Source: Paludibacteraceae bacterium (GTDB lineage Bacteria; Bacteroidota; Bacteroidia; Bacteroidales; Paludibacteraceae). Taken from it: DNA of 61,631 bases. Of the stretch, positions 10,153 through 19,023 are shown piece after piece. The stretch covers positions 1 to 61,631 of the forward strand of contig JAFVAX010000105.1 of assembly GCA_017480285.1 (NCBI GenBank), read 5' to 3'. Made by a program: the position numbers and the translations under genes. Every line of letters starts with the position of its first letter. Position 1 is the first letter of the stretch. The notes under the pieces were generated by a model, which saw only the letters and a program-made list of their open reading frames with translations, was not told the origin of the DNA and ran no database searches.

Positions 10153-10208
10153 CTGAAAAAGCCGCCTAAAAGAGAATGTTTATTTGAATTATTAAATTTA
10201 TTAAGTAT

Positions 10209-11381
10209 ATGAAGAAAAGTTTTTTGGCTTTTGTAGCCGCAAGTGCTATGACACTGAGTGTTATGGCAGAAACAACTCCTAACCCTATTATTACTGCAAT
10301 GCCTTCACTTCAAATCGCCCCTGACGCCCGTGCCGGCGGTATGGCTGATTTGGGTGTATCAACAAGTGCAGACCTCAACTCGCAACACTGGAACGCCGCC
10401 AAATATGCGTTTATGGAAAGTCACGGCGGTATAACAGCCAACTACACTCCTTGGCTTCGCAAACTCGTGAAAGACATCGACTTGGCATATATCGCAGGTT
10501 ATTATAAATGGGACGACCTGCAAGGTATTTCTGCTTCGTTCCGTTATTTCTCGCTTGGCGATGTGCAACTGACCAATATCGACGGTACTTTCTTGCAAGA
10601 TGCACACCCTAACGAGTGGGCTATTGATGTGGCTTATTCGCGCAAACTGCACGATTTCGTGTCAATGGCAGTGGCTCTCCGTTTTATGTATTCCGATATG
10701 AACAACGGTGCCGGCAGCAACTCAATGCTTGGCGGACAGGAACTGAAAGCCGGTTGGACAATGGCAGCCGATATATCGCTTTTCTATCGTCAACCACTGG
10801 AGATAAAGACAGGTACAAGTTACTTGCAAGTAGGTTTGAACATTTCTAACCTTGGTGGTAAGATTTCTTACGACAGCGGAACAACCAAGCAGTTTATTCC
10901 TGCCAATGTTCGTTTGGGTATAACCTACGACCTGCCTTTCGACAAGTATAACCGACTGTCGTTCACCGCTGAAATGAACAAACTGATGGTGCCTGCTTCA
11001 CAACGCTCGAAATTCTATAACGCTGACGAGGACGGCACTTACGCACAATGGTACTCAAGCGTTTCGTCAATGAAAGGTCTGTTCCAATCGTTTGCCGATG
11101 CTCCGGGCGGTTTCAAAGAGGAACTCAAAGAGATACAATGGGGTTTGGGACTTGAATATACCTACGACCATAAGTTCTTTGCCCGTACAGGTTATAGCCA
11201 CGAGTCGAAGATGAAAGGTAACCGCCGTTATTTCACTTTCGGTGCCGGTTTCCACCTCTCGATATTCTCGTTTGATGTAGCTTATGTGCTTGCTACTCAC
11301 GCTACTAACCCGCTTGACCAAACCCTTCGTTTCACCGTCGGCTTCGACCTTGCCGGAATAAAAGACCTCGTAAAGAATTGA
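10209..11381 (+). CDS. porV: T9SS outer-membrane protein PorV
   Basis: PorV is the 14-strand outer-membrane shuttle that binds T9SS cargo C-terminal domains and passes cargo from the translocon to PorU. The 390-residue product has a signal peptide (about 1-20, ending VMA). The hallmark N-terminal segment is IAPDARAGGMADLGVST, followed by a FadL-like beta-barrel. The C-terminus LRFTVGFDLAGI is strand-like. The stop overlaps the ispF start as TGATG. Its place directly after porU supports the call. Confidence 0.95.
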   Translation: MKKSFLAFVAASAMTLSVMAETTPNPIITAMPSLQIAPDARAGGMADLGVSTSADLNSQHWNAAKYAFMESHGGITANYTPWLRKLVKDIDLAYIAGYYKWDDLQGISASFRYFSLGDVQLTNIDGTFLQDAHPNEWAIDVAYSRKLHDFVSMAVALRFMYSDMNNGAGSNSMLGGQELKAGWTMAADISLFYRQPLEIKTGTSYLQVGLNISNLGGKISYDSGTTKQFIPANVRLGITYDLPFDKYNRLSFTAEMNKLMVPASQRSKFYNADEDGTYAQWYSSVSSMKGLFQSFADAPGGFKEELKEIQWGLGLEYTYDHKFFARTGYSHESKMKGNRRYFTFGAGFHLSIFSFDVAYVLATHATNPLDQTLRFTVGFDLAGIKDLVKN

Positions 11382-11863
11382 TGCGGATAGGTTTTGGATA
11401 TGATGTGCATCGTCTTGTAAAAGACAGAGATTTATGGTTAGGGGGAATAAAAATTCCCTCTAACTATGGTTTATTAGGTCACTCTGATGCCGATGTGCTG
11501 ATACATGCCCTCTGTGATGCTCTTTTGGGAGCACTCGCTATGAGAGATATAGGCTACCATTTCCCCGACACAAAAGGTAATGAGTATGAGGGAATTGACA
11601 GCAAGATTTTGCTTCGTAAGGTTATGCAGATGATACGCGAAAAGGGCTATGAATTAGGAAACTGCGACATAACCGTATGTGCCGAAAAACCCAAACTTAA
11701 CCCCTTTATCCCACAGATGCAGACTTGTCTTGCAGAGGTTATGCAAGTGCCTGAAGGAGATATATCCATAAAAGCCACTACAACCGAGAAACTCGGTTTT
11801 GTGGGGCGCGAAGAGGGTATGGCTGCGTATGCTGTGGTGCTGCTGAACAAAGTGTCAGAATAA
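11381..11863 (+). CDS. ispF: 2-C-methyl-D-erythritol 2,4-cyclodiphosphate synthase
   Basis: IspF converts CDP-ME 2-phosphate to ME-cPP in the MEP pathway. The 160-residue length is normal for this trimeric enzyme. The zinc site is visible as DVH near residues 8-10 and in GHSDADVLIHALCDALLGA around residue 40. The C-terminal TTTEKLGFVGREEGMAAYA is the family signature. I chose the ATG at 11381, which overlaps the porV stop, over a TTG one codon upstream. Translational coupling to porV is likely. Confidence 0.96.
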   Translation: MRIGFGYDVHRLVKDRDLWLGGIKIPSNYGLLGHSDADVLIHALCDALLGALAMRDIGYHFPDTKGNEYEGIDSKILLRKVMQMIREKGYELGNCDITVCAEKPKLNPFIPQMQTCLAEVMQVPEGDISIKATTTEKLGFVGREEGMAAYAVVLLNKVSE

Positions 11864-11879
11864 TTATATTGTTGAGTAT

Positions 11880-12392
11880 ATGAAAAAGTTTTTGCTGTCG
11901 TTGCTGTTTCTGTGTTTTATTTTAGAACCTGTGTTGGCAGGTAAAAAAAGCAAACCTGAAAGACAGGACGAAGATTTTTTGACTATGATTATGCAGGCAT
12001 CGTTTATTTCTATGCCCGACACTTTGCTTCCGTATCTCAATCGCCGAACACGGAACTATCTTATTGAACTCTCGAAGATAGGCGGGTATAGTTATGTTGA
12101 CAATAACTTCGGCGGCAAATCTACATTACATATCCTCTCGCCTAAGCATATACAGGTTTTTATAACTGATGAGGTTTTGTGTGATATGTTGATTTACAAA
12201 GGCGGCTTCCTCTGGATTACCACGATGTGCTCGCCTGAGTGTTATTCACGTGCTACTTTGTATAGTGCCAAATGGGAAAAGATTGAAGATGTGCTTCCGC
12301 CAAACGACTCAGTGTTCGTCAGGTCCAAAATCGTCAACGATAGCCTTCTGTGGGTTCACGGCCCGATTGAAGAAGACGAATTAGGGCATTAA
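11880..12392 (+). CDS. Secreted DUF3256 family protein
   Basis: The 170-residue protein begins with a signal peptide (about residues 1-21, ending VLAG). It resembles DUF3256 proteins of Bacteroidales, which share SxFxxMPDTLLPYLNRxxR and a later TLHILSPKHIQVFITDE-like segment. The fold is presumably periplasmic or surface-exposed. No catalytic motif is apparent and the function is unknown. It starts 16 bp after ispF and may be co-transcribed. Confidence 0.7.
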   Translation: MKKFLLSLLFLCFILEPVLAGKKSKPERQDEDFLTMIMQASFISMPDTLLPYLNRRTRNYLIELSKIGGYSYVDNNFGGKSTLHILSPKHIQVFITDEVLCDMLIYKGGFLWITTMCSPECYSRATLYSAKWEKIEDVLPPNDSVFVRSKIVNDSLLWVHGPIEEDELGH

Positions 12393-12393
12393 C

Positions 12394-12516
<123 letters not shown>

Positions 12517-12519
<3 letters not shown>

Positions 12520-12536
12520 CCGACGAAGGTCGGAAT
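12517..12536. repeat. REP-like palindrome, GAAG/CTTC loop
   Basis: ATTCCGAC (12517-12524) pairs perfectly with GTCGGAAT (12529-12536) around GAAG. On the minus strand it reads as the same element as the three tandem copies at 28593-28676, with one C:G pair replaced by T:A there. Confidence 0.75.
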
Positions 12537-12563
12537 CTAAAACGAAAAACGATAAAAACAAAA

Positions 12564-13109
12564 ATGTTTCCGATATATTTAATAGGTTATATGGGTGCGG
12601 GCAAGACAACTGTAGGACGGTTGCTTGCCCAAAAACTTAATTGTCCGTTCGTAGACCTTGACGATGCTTTTGCTGAAATAACCGGCCTAACTACCGGCGA
12701 ATACATCCGTAAGTACGGCGAACACGCCTTTCGCAGGGCTGAAAAAGACTGCGTTGAAAAACTCTCGGAGTTGCCTATTCAGAAAGTGGTGTATGCAACA
12801 GGTGGAGGTTATCCGTGTTGGGAAGATAATATGGAGTGCCTGAAAGAGTTAGGTACTTCGTTTTACCTTCGTTGGAAAAACGAACATTTAGCACGGCGCA
12901 TTGAACTGTCAGGGATAGAGCATCGTCCGCTTTTGCAAGGACGCTCAGGTAGTGATTTGTTGGCTTTTGTGGAGTGGCAGATGTCAGGCAGAGCGTCTTT
13001 TTATGAGCAGGCTGACTATATAGTCGATGCTGATTTCGATACCTTGCAAGAGGATAACGATAATGTGCTTGCCATGAGGATCATTGAGATCCTGAAACAT
13101 ATAAATTAA
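12564..13109 (+). CDS. aroK: Shikimate kinase
   Basis: The enzyme phosphorylates shikimate with ATP in aromatic amino acid synthesis. The P-loop GYMGAGKTT spans residues 8-16, VDLDDAF lies around residue 32, and the sugar-binding glycine triplet appears as ATGGG near residue 78. The lid arginine region is EHRPLL. At 181 residues it is of usual size. It is followed after 12 bp by sufE, so the two are probably transcribed together. Confidence 0.95.
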   Translation: MFPIYLIGYMGAGKTTVGRLLAQKLNCPFVDLDDAFAEITGLTTGEYIRKYGEHAFRRAEKDCVEKLSELPIQKVVYATGGGYPCWEDNMECLKELGTSFYLRWKNEHLARRIELSGIEHRPLLQGRSGSDLLAFVEWQMSGRASFYEQADYIVDADFDTLQEDNDNVLAMRIIEILKHIN

Positions 13110-13121
13110 ATTCATATTATA

Positions 13122-13559
13122 ATGTCAATCAACGAGATTCAAGATTCTATTATTGAGGAGTTTGAGCAGTTCGACGATTGGTTCGACCGCTACAACTTAC
13201 TCATCGAATATGGTCATTCACTGCCCGCTTTTCCGGAGCAGGACAAGAACGATACGAACAAGATAGAGGGCTGTCAGAGCAGTGTCTGGTTCACTGCACA
13301 TTTGAATGACGGCAGAATTCATTTCGAGGGCGATAGCGATGCCTTGCTCGTAAAGGGTATGGTGGCTATGTTGCTGAAAGTGCTTTCCGACCAAACCCCG
13401 GAGGATATTCTTTCTGCCGACCTTTATATGATCGATCGTATCGGACTTCGCGAGCACCTGTCGCCTACGAGAAGCAACGGACTGCTTGCAATGCTTCGGC
13501 AGATGCGTTCTTATGCTCTGGCTTTCAGTGCGTTGCAACAAGTTGAAAACAAAAAATGA
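13122..13559 (+). CDS. sufE: SufE-like cysteine desulfuration protein
   Basis: SufE accepts persulfide sulfur from the SufS cysteine desulfurase for Fe-S cluster assembly. The active cysteine is C51 in the conserved context KIEGCQSSVWF. The rest follows the family, including the MVAMLLKVLSDQTPEDIL helix and the GLREHLSPTRSNGLLAM segment. It is 145 residues and cytoplasmic. No suf cluster genes lie within the window. Confidence 0.93.
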   Translation: MSINEIQDSIIEEFEQFDDWFDRYNLLIEYGHSLPAFPEQDKNDTNKIEGCQSSVWFTAHLNDGRIHFEGDSDALLVKGMVAMLLKVLSDQTPEDILSADLYMIDRIGLREHLSPTRSNGLLAMLRQMRSYALAFSALQQVENKK

Positions 13560-13565
13560 TTTTTT

Positions 13566-13597
13566 CTTGTAGTTTTAAGTAAAAAGTATTATATTTG
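13566..13597 (+). promoter_or_regulatory. Promoter upstream of nfeD
   Basis: CTTG (13566-13569) and TATATTTG (13590-13597) are 20 bp apart. The downstream box is a perfect TAnnTTTG and the upstream box differs from TTTG at one base. The nfeD start is 30 bp further on. Confidence 0.65.
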
Positions 13598-13626
13598 CAA
13601 AGAAAATCTCTTAAAACTCATTTTTT

Positions 13627-14103
13627 ATGCTTAATACTATTCTTATTGTCTGTTTGTTGATACTTTTCGGTGTTGCACTTATGCTTGCTGAGGTGTATCT
13701 TATTCCCGGTTTCGGTATCGCAGGTCTGCTTGGTATGGCTTGTATAGGTGGCGGTGTTGCCGTTGCATACCTGAAAATCAGCGTTTTGGCAGGGCATTGG
13801 GTACTCGTCGGAGCGTTGTTGCTACTCGCTTTGTTCATAGTGCTTTTCATGCGCGGCAGGACGCTCGACCGTATGGCACTAAAGACTGATATTGACTCGA
13901 AAGTGGATCTGGTGTCGGAGTTGCCGGTTAAGGTAGGCGACGAAGGTGTTGCAGTTTCCCGACTTGCACCAATGGGTAGTATTATGGTGAATGATAATAA
14001 GTTAGAGGCTCGCTCTCTAAACGGTTTTATTGACGAGAACGAGAAAGTGGTTATCGTAAGGTTTGAGGGGAATATCGCAGTTGTGAAAAAAGCGAATTTG
14101 TAA
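13627..14103 (+). CDS. nfeD: NfeD-like membrane protein
   Basis: The 158-residue protein has three closely spaced hydrophobic segments (about residues 3-75), then a C-terminal OB-fold-like domain (about 98-157) with VGDEGVAVSRLAPMGSI and KVVIVRFEGNIAVVKK. This is the short NfeD1b form, which normally lies directly upstream of the flotillin-like gene floA and works with it in membrane microdomains. Here floA lies 4.9 kb downstream, beyond an inserted block. The gene has its own promoter. Confidence 0.88.
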   Translation: MLNTILIVCLLILFGVALMLAEVYLIPGFGIAGLLGMACIGGGVAVAYLKISVLAGHWVLVGALLLLALFIVLFMRGRTLDRMALKTDIDSKVDLVSELPVKVGDEGVAVSRLAPMGSIMVNDNKLEARSLNGFIDENEKVVIVRFEGNIAVVKKANL

Positions 14104-14310
14104 CCGTCATTTTCCTTGCCACTGTCATATAAAATATCGTTGCTCTTTCTGTTTTCCTAACTATTCGTATCTTGCGATACACCGCAATTTACAAAGTGAA
14201 GGCAGGTAGCGGGCTTCATATCTTTTGTCAATTCCCATGTGCAATTTTTGGTAGTTTGTGGTAAAAGTATTAACTTTGCATAAAGTTTTACCAAAGATTG
14301 TTGCCGTCTT
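14104..14310. other. Left junction spacer of the inserted block
   Basis: The spacer between nfeD and the first island gene is AT-rich and holds the promoter at 14247-14278. A palindrome AACTTT-GCAT-AAAGTT overlaps the downstream box and predicted start region (14272-14287). It could be an operator, but no regulator lies nearby. I see no target duplication or attachment site. Confidence 0.5.
14247..14278 (+). promoter_or_regulatory. Promoter of the T9SS-cargo/serpin block
   Basis: TTTG (14247-14250) and TAACTTTG (14271-14278) are separated by 20 bp, a full consensus match. It lies 33 bp upstream of the start at 14311 and probably drives the run 14311-18312, which has no other clear promoter. 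Confidence 0.72.
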
Positions 14311-14892
14311 ATGAAAAAGGTGCTGTTATGTCTCGTTTGTTTTCTTGTTGTCGCTACTATCGGAAATATCCCCATTAAGGCTGATGAAACAGAAAAAGAT
14401 ATACATCTGTTTGTTGTTGTGCCTGACGATGATGAAGAAACAGATGGGAACGATGGTCCTGCGGAGCAAGGTTATGAACCGCCGCACCCGAATCAGTTTT
14501 CTGTGTCATTGTCCGACAAAACTGTTGTTGTGTACTCACAGAATATGAATACAACAAGTGTCATTATCAGGGACTCAGATCAGCAGGCAGTATGGAGTCG
14601 CTCTTTTGTGGGACGGGCTGAAAAAGAAATTACTGAGTCAGGCATTTATACTATTGAGATTCTGAATTCAAATCTGAAACTAAAGGGAATATTCGACATA
14701 CAAGATCAAGCCTCCAGTTCGAATTATGTTACAGTTTTTGACACGGGTGGAAGATGTGTATATACCGATTCGGTAGAAGAAATCAACTCCATACCAAATT
14801 TTTTTGAGCGATTGCAAAATCTTCCGAATGGCTGTTATATGGTTTCCCTGCATTCTGTTAAAAAAACTGTAACAATGAAAATATGCAGATAA
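14311..14892 (+). CDS. Secreted T9SS-cargo-like protein of unknown function
   Basis: The 193-residue protein has a signal peptide (about 1-24) and an acidic linker rich in D and E (about 35-55). A beta-rich middle follows, FSVSLSDKTVVVYSQNMNTT, which recalls DUF3244 proteins. The end has the look of a type A T9SS C-terminal domain: VFDTGGRCVYTDSV, then LPNGCYMVSLHSVKKTVTMKI. No catalytic residues are apparent. It heads a likely operon with the C25-like gene and the serpin. Confidence 0.65.
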   Translation: MKKVLLCLVCFLVVATIGNIPIKADETEKDIHLFVVVPDDDEETDGNDGPAEQGYEPPHPNQFSVSLSDKTVVVYSQNMNTTSVIIRDSDQQAVWSRSFVGRAEKEITESGIYTIEILNSNLKLKGIFDIQDQASSSNYVTVFDTGGRCVYTDSVEEINSIPNFFERLQNLPNGCYMVSLHSVKKTVTMKICR

Positions 14893-14941
14893 TTTATATT
14901 ATCAATAAATCTAAATTTTCAACCATTAAATTGTAGGTTTT

Positions 14942-15292
14942 ATGAAAAAAATGTTTTCTTATGCCGTGTTATTTTTTATTTTTGCGGTACAAATATTTGC
15001 AAGCGAGCATATTCGCATTAACGATTATATTTCATTAGAAGTAACAGACAATGAGTATATTGTTGAATATACTTCCCCGTATTGCGATATAATATACAAG
15101 ACTATTGAAGGATGTAATGGCAAGCAAACATTTTGTCAGTTGGTTTATGGTACCGACAAAACTACATTATCACTTATTTATGACAAGAAACTTACAAAAG
15201 TTGAAAAAAATGGAGATATTTTTGATTATGTAGAAGGAAATGGAGTTCCTCAACTCCCATTATTCCCTGTTGAGTTACAAATTCCCTTCTAA
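14942..15292 (+). CDS. N-terminal part of an interrupted C25 (gingipain-family) gene
   Basis: The 116-residue ORF has a signal peptide (about 1-20) and a propeptide-like region ending GNGVPQLPLFPVELQIPF. The TAA at 15290-15292 is in the same frame as the next ORF at 15311. Reading through it (SKISVR then MLDVKYIDL) gives a continuous C25 propeptide of ordinary form. A single base change could therefore have split one gene of about 690 codons (14942-17011). The alternatives are a sequencing error or stop read-through. On its own this part could only yield a secreted fragment. Confidence 0.6.
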   Translation: MKKMFSYAVLFFIFAVQIFASEHIRINDYISLEVTDNEYIVEYTSPYCDIIYKTIEGCNGKQTFCQLVYGTDKTTLSLIYDKKLTKVEKNGDIFDYVEGNGVPQLPLFPVELQIPF

Positions 15293-15310
15293 TCAAAAAT
15301 ATCCGTTCGT

Positions 15311-17011
15311 ATGTTAGATGTCAAATATATTGATTTAAATAGAAATGAAATCACAACAGAAAAAATACCATATAGGATTTCCTATAATTATCTGCCAAGT
15401 CAAATGATAAAAGAAGGGGATAAGCTAAATGAAGTTAAATTTGATGATTGTGAATACTCAAAAGATAGATATAATGATGCATATAGTATTTCTGAACAAG
15501 GAGAATTTTTAGGCAGTAATGGAATAACATTTACTATTAATCCTCTTTTATACAACCCTAAGGAACAATTAATAATTCCTATTTCAAGTGCCAAATTTGT
15601 CATTTCGGTAAATGCAGACATTTCTTTGACTGAAATGATGGATGAATATCTCTATGAAAACAAATATTCTGCAGCACAAGAAGTAATAAGTTTTTATGAT
15701 AATTATAAAGATGCATCAAATAAAAGTACATCAAATCTTTCTACTATTTCAGGGATGTATTTAATCGTAACAACTTATAAATATCTTGGTTACTTGGCCA
15801 CATTTATAAATCACAAAAGGTCTCTTGGTTATGATGTTCGTACTGCGGCTTTTGCCGATGGGACAAGTCCTACAACAATAAGAAATTGTATCAAAAGTTA
15901 TCTCACATCTTCAGGAGAATACCCCAAATATACATTGTTAATAGGTAATTATTCTGATATTCCTTATTCAATGGGTACTATTGGAGATGATGATGACCCG
16001 CCAACCGATATTTATTATGCTTGTCTGGAAAAAACAAATATAGGGAGCGAAACAAATTTCCGTCCGGAAACAATGGTGGGCAGATGGCCTGTGAAAAATT
16101 CAACGGAACTGAATGCGATAATAAATAAAACAATCTCATTTGAGAATAAATCAAATGTTGTAAGACGCTTTGCTTTATATTCCGGCACGGGAGCCGGTGA
16201 AGATGATTTCGCATCAGATATGAATACCGCATACACCAAATTGTCAACCACTCCTAACTCATCTCTTATTAAATTTGATGGTCGCAGTGGATTTGACCAT
16301 ACTCATATTTCGTTTGAATTCTCAAATTATGATGATCTGATTTTTTATTATCGCGGACATGGCAATTATTATCAGTTAGGAAGTCCTTATTCAGCAATAA
16401 CTGCCTACAATTTACCAACAAGTCAGTCTTATTTTGCAATTGATTTTGCTTATCAGCTTAATTGGCCGGAAGATAACAAATTCGGCAATCGATGGATAAA
16501 TAATGGTGATTTGTCATGTGGTATGTATGCGGCAACTACCGATTCTTACCGTAGTTCCAATGAATATCTTTCGAGATACATTTTCAATTATTATAAAGAC
16601 CAAGCCACAAATCTCACTTGGGGGCAATGGTTGTCCTTTGGCGCCGCCAAGTATTATAGTGGTAATTCCAATTTCAACAGAAGAAGACAAACCAAGAAAT
16701 ATCTGATCTTGGGTGATCCTTCATTATATATCTTTGGGATTGACCATACTACACTTACACCTAAACCATATAATGTTAAAGCATACAATTATACTGCTAT
16801 AGATGAAAATATAGAAGATATAATCGATGGCGAGGAAATTGAACATATAGCAATTTATGATATAACAGGGAAATGTGTTTGCAATACTAAAATAGATGGT
16901 GGAATATACAATTCTATGTTAAAATCCAAAATAAAAGAACTGCCGAAAGGTGTCTATACTATAGTATGTCAAACCAAAGATAAACCAATCATAACAAAAA
17001 TATACAAATAA
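15311..17011 (+). CDS. C25 (gingipain-family) protein, downstream part, likely inactive
   Basis: The 566-residue part contains a C25-like domain (about residues 140-480) with GDDDDPPTDIYYACLE, GRWPVKNSTELN and the catalytic-histidine context FYYRGHGNY (H350). Where active members have a cysteine after a hydrophobic strand, here there is YFAIDFAYQL, so the nucleophile appears lost. The C-terminus has a type A T9SS domain (ITGKCVCNTKIDG, then LPKGVYTIVCQ). It lacks its own signal peptide, which lies in the upstream part beyond the TAA. It could be a binding pseudoenzyme if read through, or a decaying gene. Confidence 0.65.
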   Translation: MLDVKYIDLNRNEITTEKIPYRISYNYLPSQMIKEGDKLNEVKFDDCEYSKDRYNDAYSISEQGEFLGSNGITFTINPLLYNPKEQLIIPISSAKFVISVNADISLTEMMDEYLYENKYSAAQEVISFYDNYKDASNKSTSNLSTISGMYLIVTTYKYLGYLATFINHKRSLGYDVRTAAFADGTSPTTIRNCIKSYLTSSGEYPKYTLLIGNYSDIPYSMGTIGDDDDPPTDIYYACLEKTNIGSETNFRPETMVGRWPVKNSTELNAIINKTISFENKSNVVRRFALYSGTGAGEDDFASDMNTAYTKLSTTPNSSLIKFDGRSGFDHTHISFEFSNYDDLIFYYRGHGNYYQLGSPYSAITAYNLPTSQSYFAIDFAYQLNWPEDNKFGNRWINNGDLSCGMYAATTDSYRSSNEYLSRYIFNYYKDQATNLTWGQWLSFGAAKYYSGNSNFNRRRQTKKYLILGDPSLYIFGIDHTTLTPKPYNVKAYNYTAIDENIEDIIDGEEIEHIAIYDITGKCVCNTKIDGGIYNSMLKSKIKELPKGVYTIVCQTKDKPIITKIYK

Positions 17012-17067
17012 TATTGTTATCACGATTTCAAGTATTGTAAATTATCAACCAATAAAAATAAAATATT

Positions 17068-18312
17068 ATGAAAAAAGTATCTTTTATATTGCTTGTTATA
17101 TTTGCACTGTTTAGTTGCAAAAGCAATAATCCGACTCTTGGAATTGAAAACGGTAACGGAGTAACCAACCCTAAAAAGTTGAACCTGTCAGAAAAGGATA
17201 AAAAAATCCTGACTTATAATAATGCCTTTTCTCTAAATCTTTATAGGGGAATGTGTAAAAGTAACGATAACTCTAATATTGTGTGTTCGCCATTTTCGGC
17301 AAGCGCACTGCTTGGTATGATTATGAATGGCGCCGAAGGAGAAACTTTTAATCAGATTAGAAATTCCTTGGGATTTGAAGAGTTTGACAGAGATGGAATA
17401 AACTCATATTATGAGAAACTTTTTGAAGCATTACCCGCCTTGGACAAAACCAATATATTTCGTATCGCAAATTCAGCATGGATTGGAGAAAACACACTTG
17501 TTGAAGAAACTTTTATCAGTGATTGTAGTCATTTTTTTAATGCAACAATAGAGAATGTGGACTTTAGAAAAGAGGAAACCTCTATAGATATAATAAATAA
17601 ATGGGCAAAGACAAATACCGGAAATAATATTAAATCAGTTGTTGATCATTCAATGATAAATGCGGACACAGAAATGGTGTTGGTTAATGCGCTGTTCTTC
17701 AGCGGGAAGTGGGCGTCAGTATTTGATAAGAAAAATACAAGTAAAAATGTTTTTAATTCTGTTGTTGGAAAACAGACTGTTGATATGATGGAACAGGCAG
17801 GTGATTTTAAGTATTATGGAGATGAAAACCTGCAAATTTTGGAAATGGACTACAAAGAGAACAAATATTGTATGGATATTATCCTTCCCGATGAAAAATC
17901 ATCATTGGAAATCGTTACTGAATATATAAGCAAACAAGAAAATTGGAATACCTTGCTACAACAAATGGAAACATTGCCCGTAACAGTAACAATGCCCAAG
18001 TTTGACCTTCAATATTCAGTAGAATTATCCGCAATGTTGAAACGAATTGGAATAGAGGATGTGTTCAACAAGTCAGCAAACCTTTCCAAGATAAGCAAGG
18101 AGAATTTGTTAGTAAACGGAATAGGACAGACATCACGGATTATAGTGAATGAAACAGGCACAGAAGCAAGTTCTGCAACATCCGGAACGGTAGATTCCGA
18201 ATTGCAATCCTTCGCAAAATATATCTTTACGGCAGACCACCCGTTTATGATAATAATTAGAGAAAAAGAATATGGAGTTATACTGTTTATGGCTCAAATA
18301 AATCAAATCTGA
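17068..18312 (+). CDS. Serpin family lipoprotein
   Basis: The 414-residue protein begins with a lipoprotein signal (lipobox LFSC, C17), so it should be anchored in a membrane, possibly at the surface. The remainder is a full serpin: IVCSPFSASALLGMIMNGA, VLVNALFFSGKWASVF, and the signature FTADHPFMIIIRE near the end. The hinge of the reactive loop, NETGTEASSATSG, keeps the small residues needed for loop insertion, which indicates an inhibitory serpin. Placing the scissile bond by counting from the hinge puts P1 near SEL. Its neighbour is a protease-family gene. The target is unknown. Confidence 0.93.
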   Translation: MKKVSFILLVIFALFSCKSNNPTLGIENGNGVTNPKKLNLSEKDKKILTYNNAFSLNLYRGMCKSNDNSNIVCSPFSASALLGMIMNGAEGETFNQIRNSLGFEEFDRDGINSYYEKLFEALPALDKTNIFRIANSAWIGENTLVEETFISDCSHFFNATIENVDFRKEETSIDIINKWAKTNTGNNIKSVVDHSMINADTEMVLVNALFFSGKWASVFDKKNTSKNVFNSVVGKQTVDMMEQAGDFKYYGDENLQILEMDYKENKYCMDIILPDEKSSLEIVTEYISKQENWNTLLQQMETLPVTVTMPKFDLQYSVELSAMLKRIGIEDVFNKSANLSKISKENLLVNGIGQTSRIIVNETGTEASSATSGTVDSELQSFAKYIFTADHPFMIIIREKEYGVILFMAQINQI

Positions 18313-18636
<324 letters not shown>

Positions 18637-18901
18637 GGGAGTTGAGATATTGACCGCAACAAAGCCAAAGCGTCCAGATACGGCTCAAGAGAAAGCCAAA
18701 TCGTGGTTGCTGTCACAGAGCTATACCTATGCAGGTGTCGGATATAATGATGAGTTATATGTAGACGTATGTGAGCATATCGCGTTTTATATGAGTATAA
18801 GTACAGCGTTGCTATGGGGCAGTTTTCCGCAGCGGGGGGGACACTTGCGTACCAATTTTGCGGGCGGGGACGACCGCGCTCCACTTTTTTTTGTGATTTT
18901 T
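18637..18901. other. Right junction of the inserted block, no intact gene
   Basis: The segment follows the transposase remnant. It has open frames but no recognisable protein and no start signal. A GC-rich patch at about 18825-18885 (runs of G, then GCGGGCGGGGACGACCGCG) differs sharply from the AT-rich neighbours. It could be leftover mobile-element sequence. I see no inverted repeat. Confidence 0.45.
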
Positions 18902-18933
18902 TTTGTTTTTTTACTTTTTATTGTTTATATTTG
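18902..18933 (+). promoter_or_regulatory. Promoter of floA
   Basis: TTTG (18902-18905) and TATATTTG (18926-18933) are 20 bp apart, a full match to the Bacteroidetes consensus. The floA start codon is at 19024, leaving a leader of about 85 bases. Confidence 0.75.
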
Positions 18934-18934
18934 C

Positions 18935-18964
18935 AGAACTTTTCCAATTTGTCGGAAAAGTTCT
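18935..18964 (+). promoter_or_regulatory. Hairpin at the 5' end of the floA leader
   Basis: AGAACTTTTCC (18935-18945) pairs perfectly with GGAAAAGTTCT (18954-18964) around AATTTGTC, followed by TGTTTTTG. Placed right at the predicted transcription start, it could protect the 5' end of the mRNA. It could also act as an attenuator because of the T-rich tail. Confidence 0.6.
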
Positions 18965-19023
18965 TGTTTTTGTATCAGAAATAGTGTCGCTAACGGATAA
19001 ATTAACCAATAAACCAATAAATT

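Larger units (their letters stand above)
9928..10208. other. porU-porV spacer
   Basis: The 281-bp spacer contains a 12-unit 9-bp array (9945-10052), then a palindrome (10132-10152), then an AT-rich leader to porV. No promoter of the TTTG/TAnnTTTG type is clear. Either porV relies on read-through from porU or its promoter is not of that type. Confidence 0.6.

Noticed and set aside
17068..18312. Serpin as a contaminant of eukaryotic origin
   Set aside because: It has a bacterial lipoprotein signal, bacterial neighbours and no introns.
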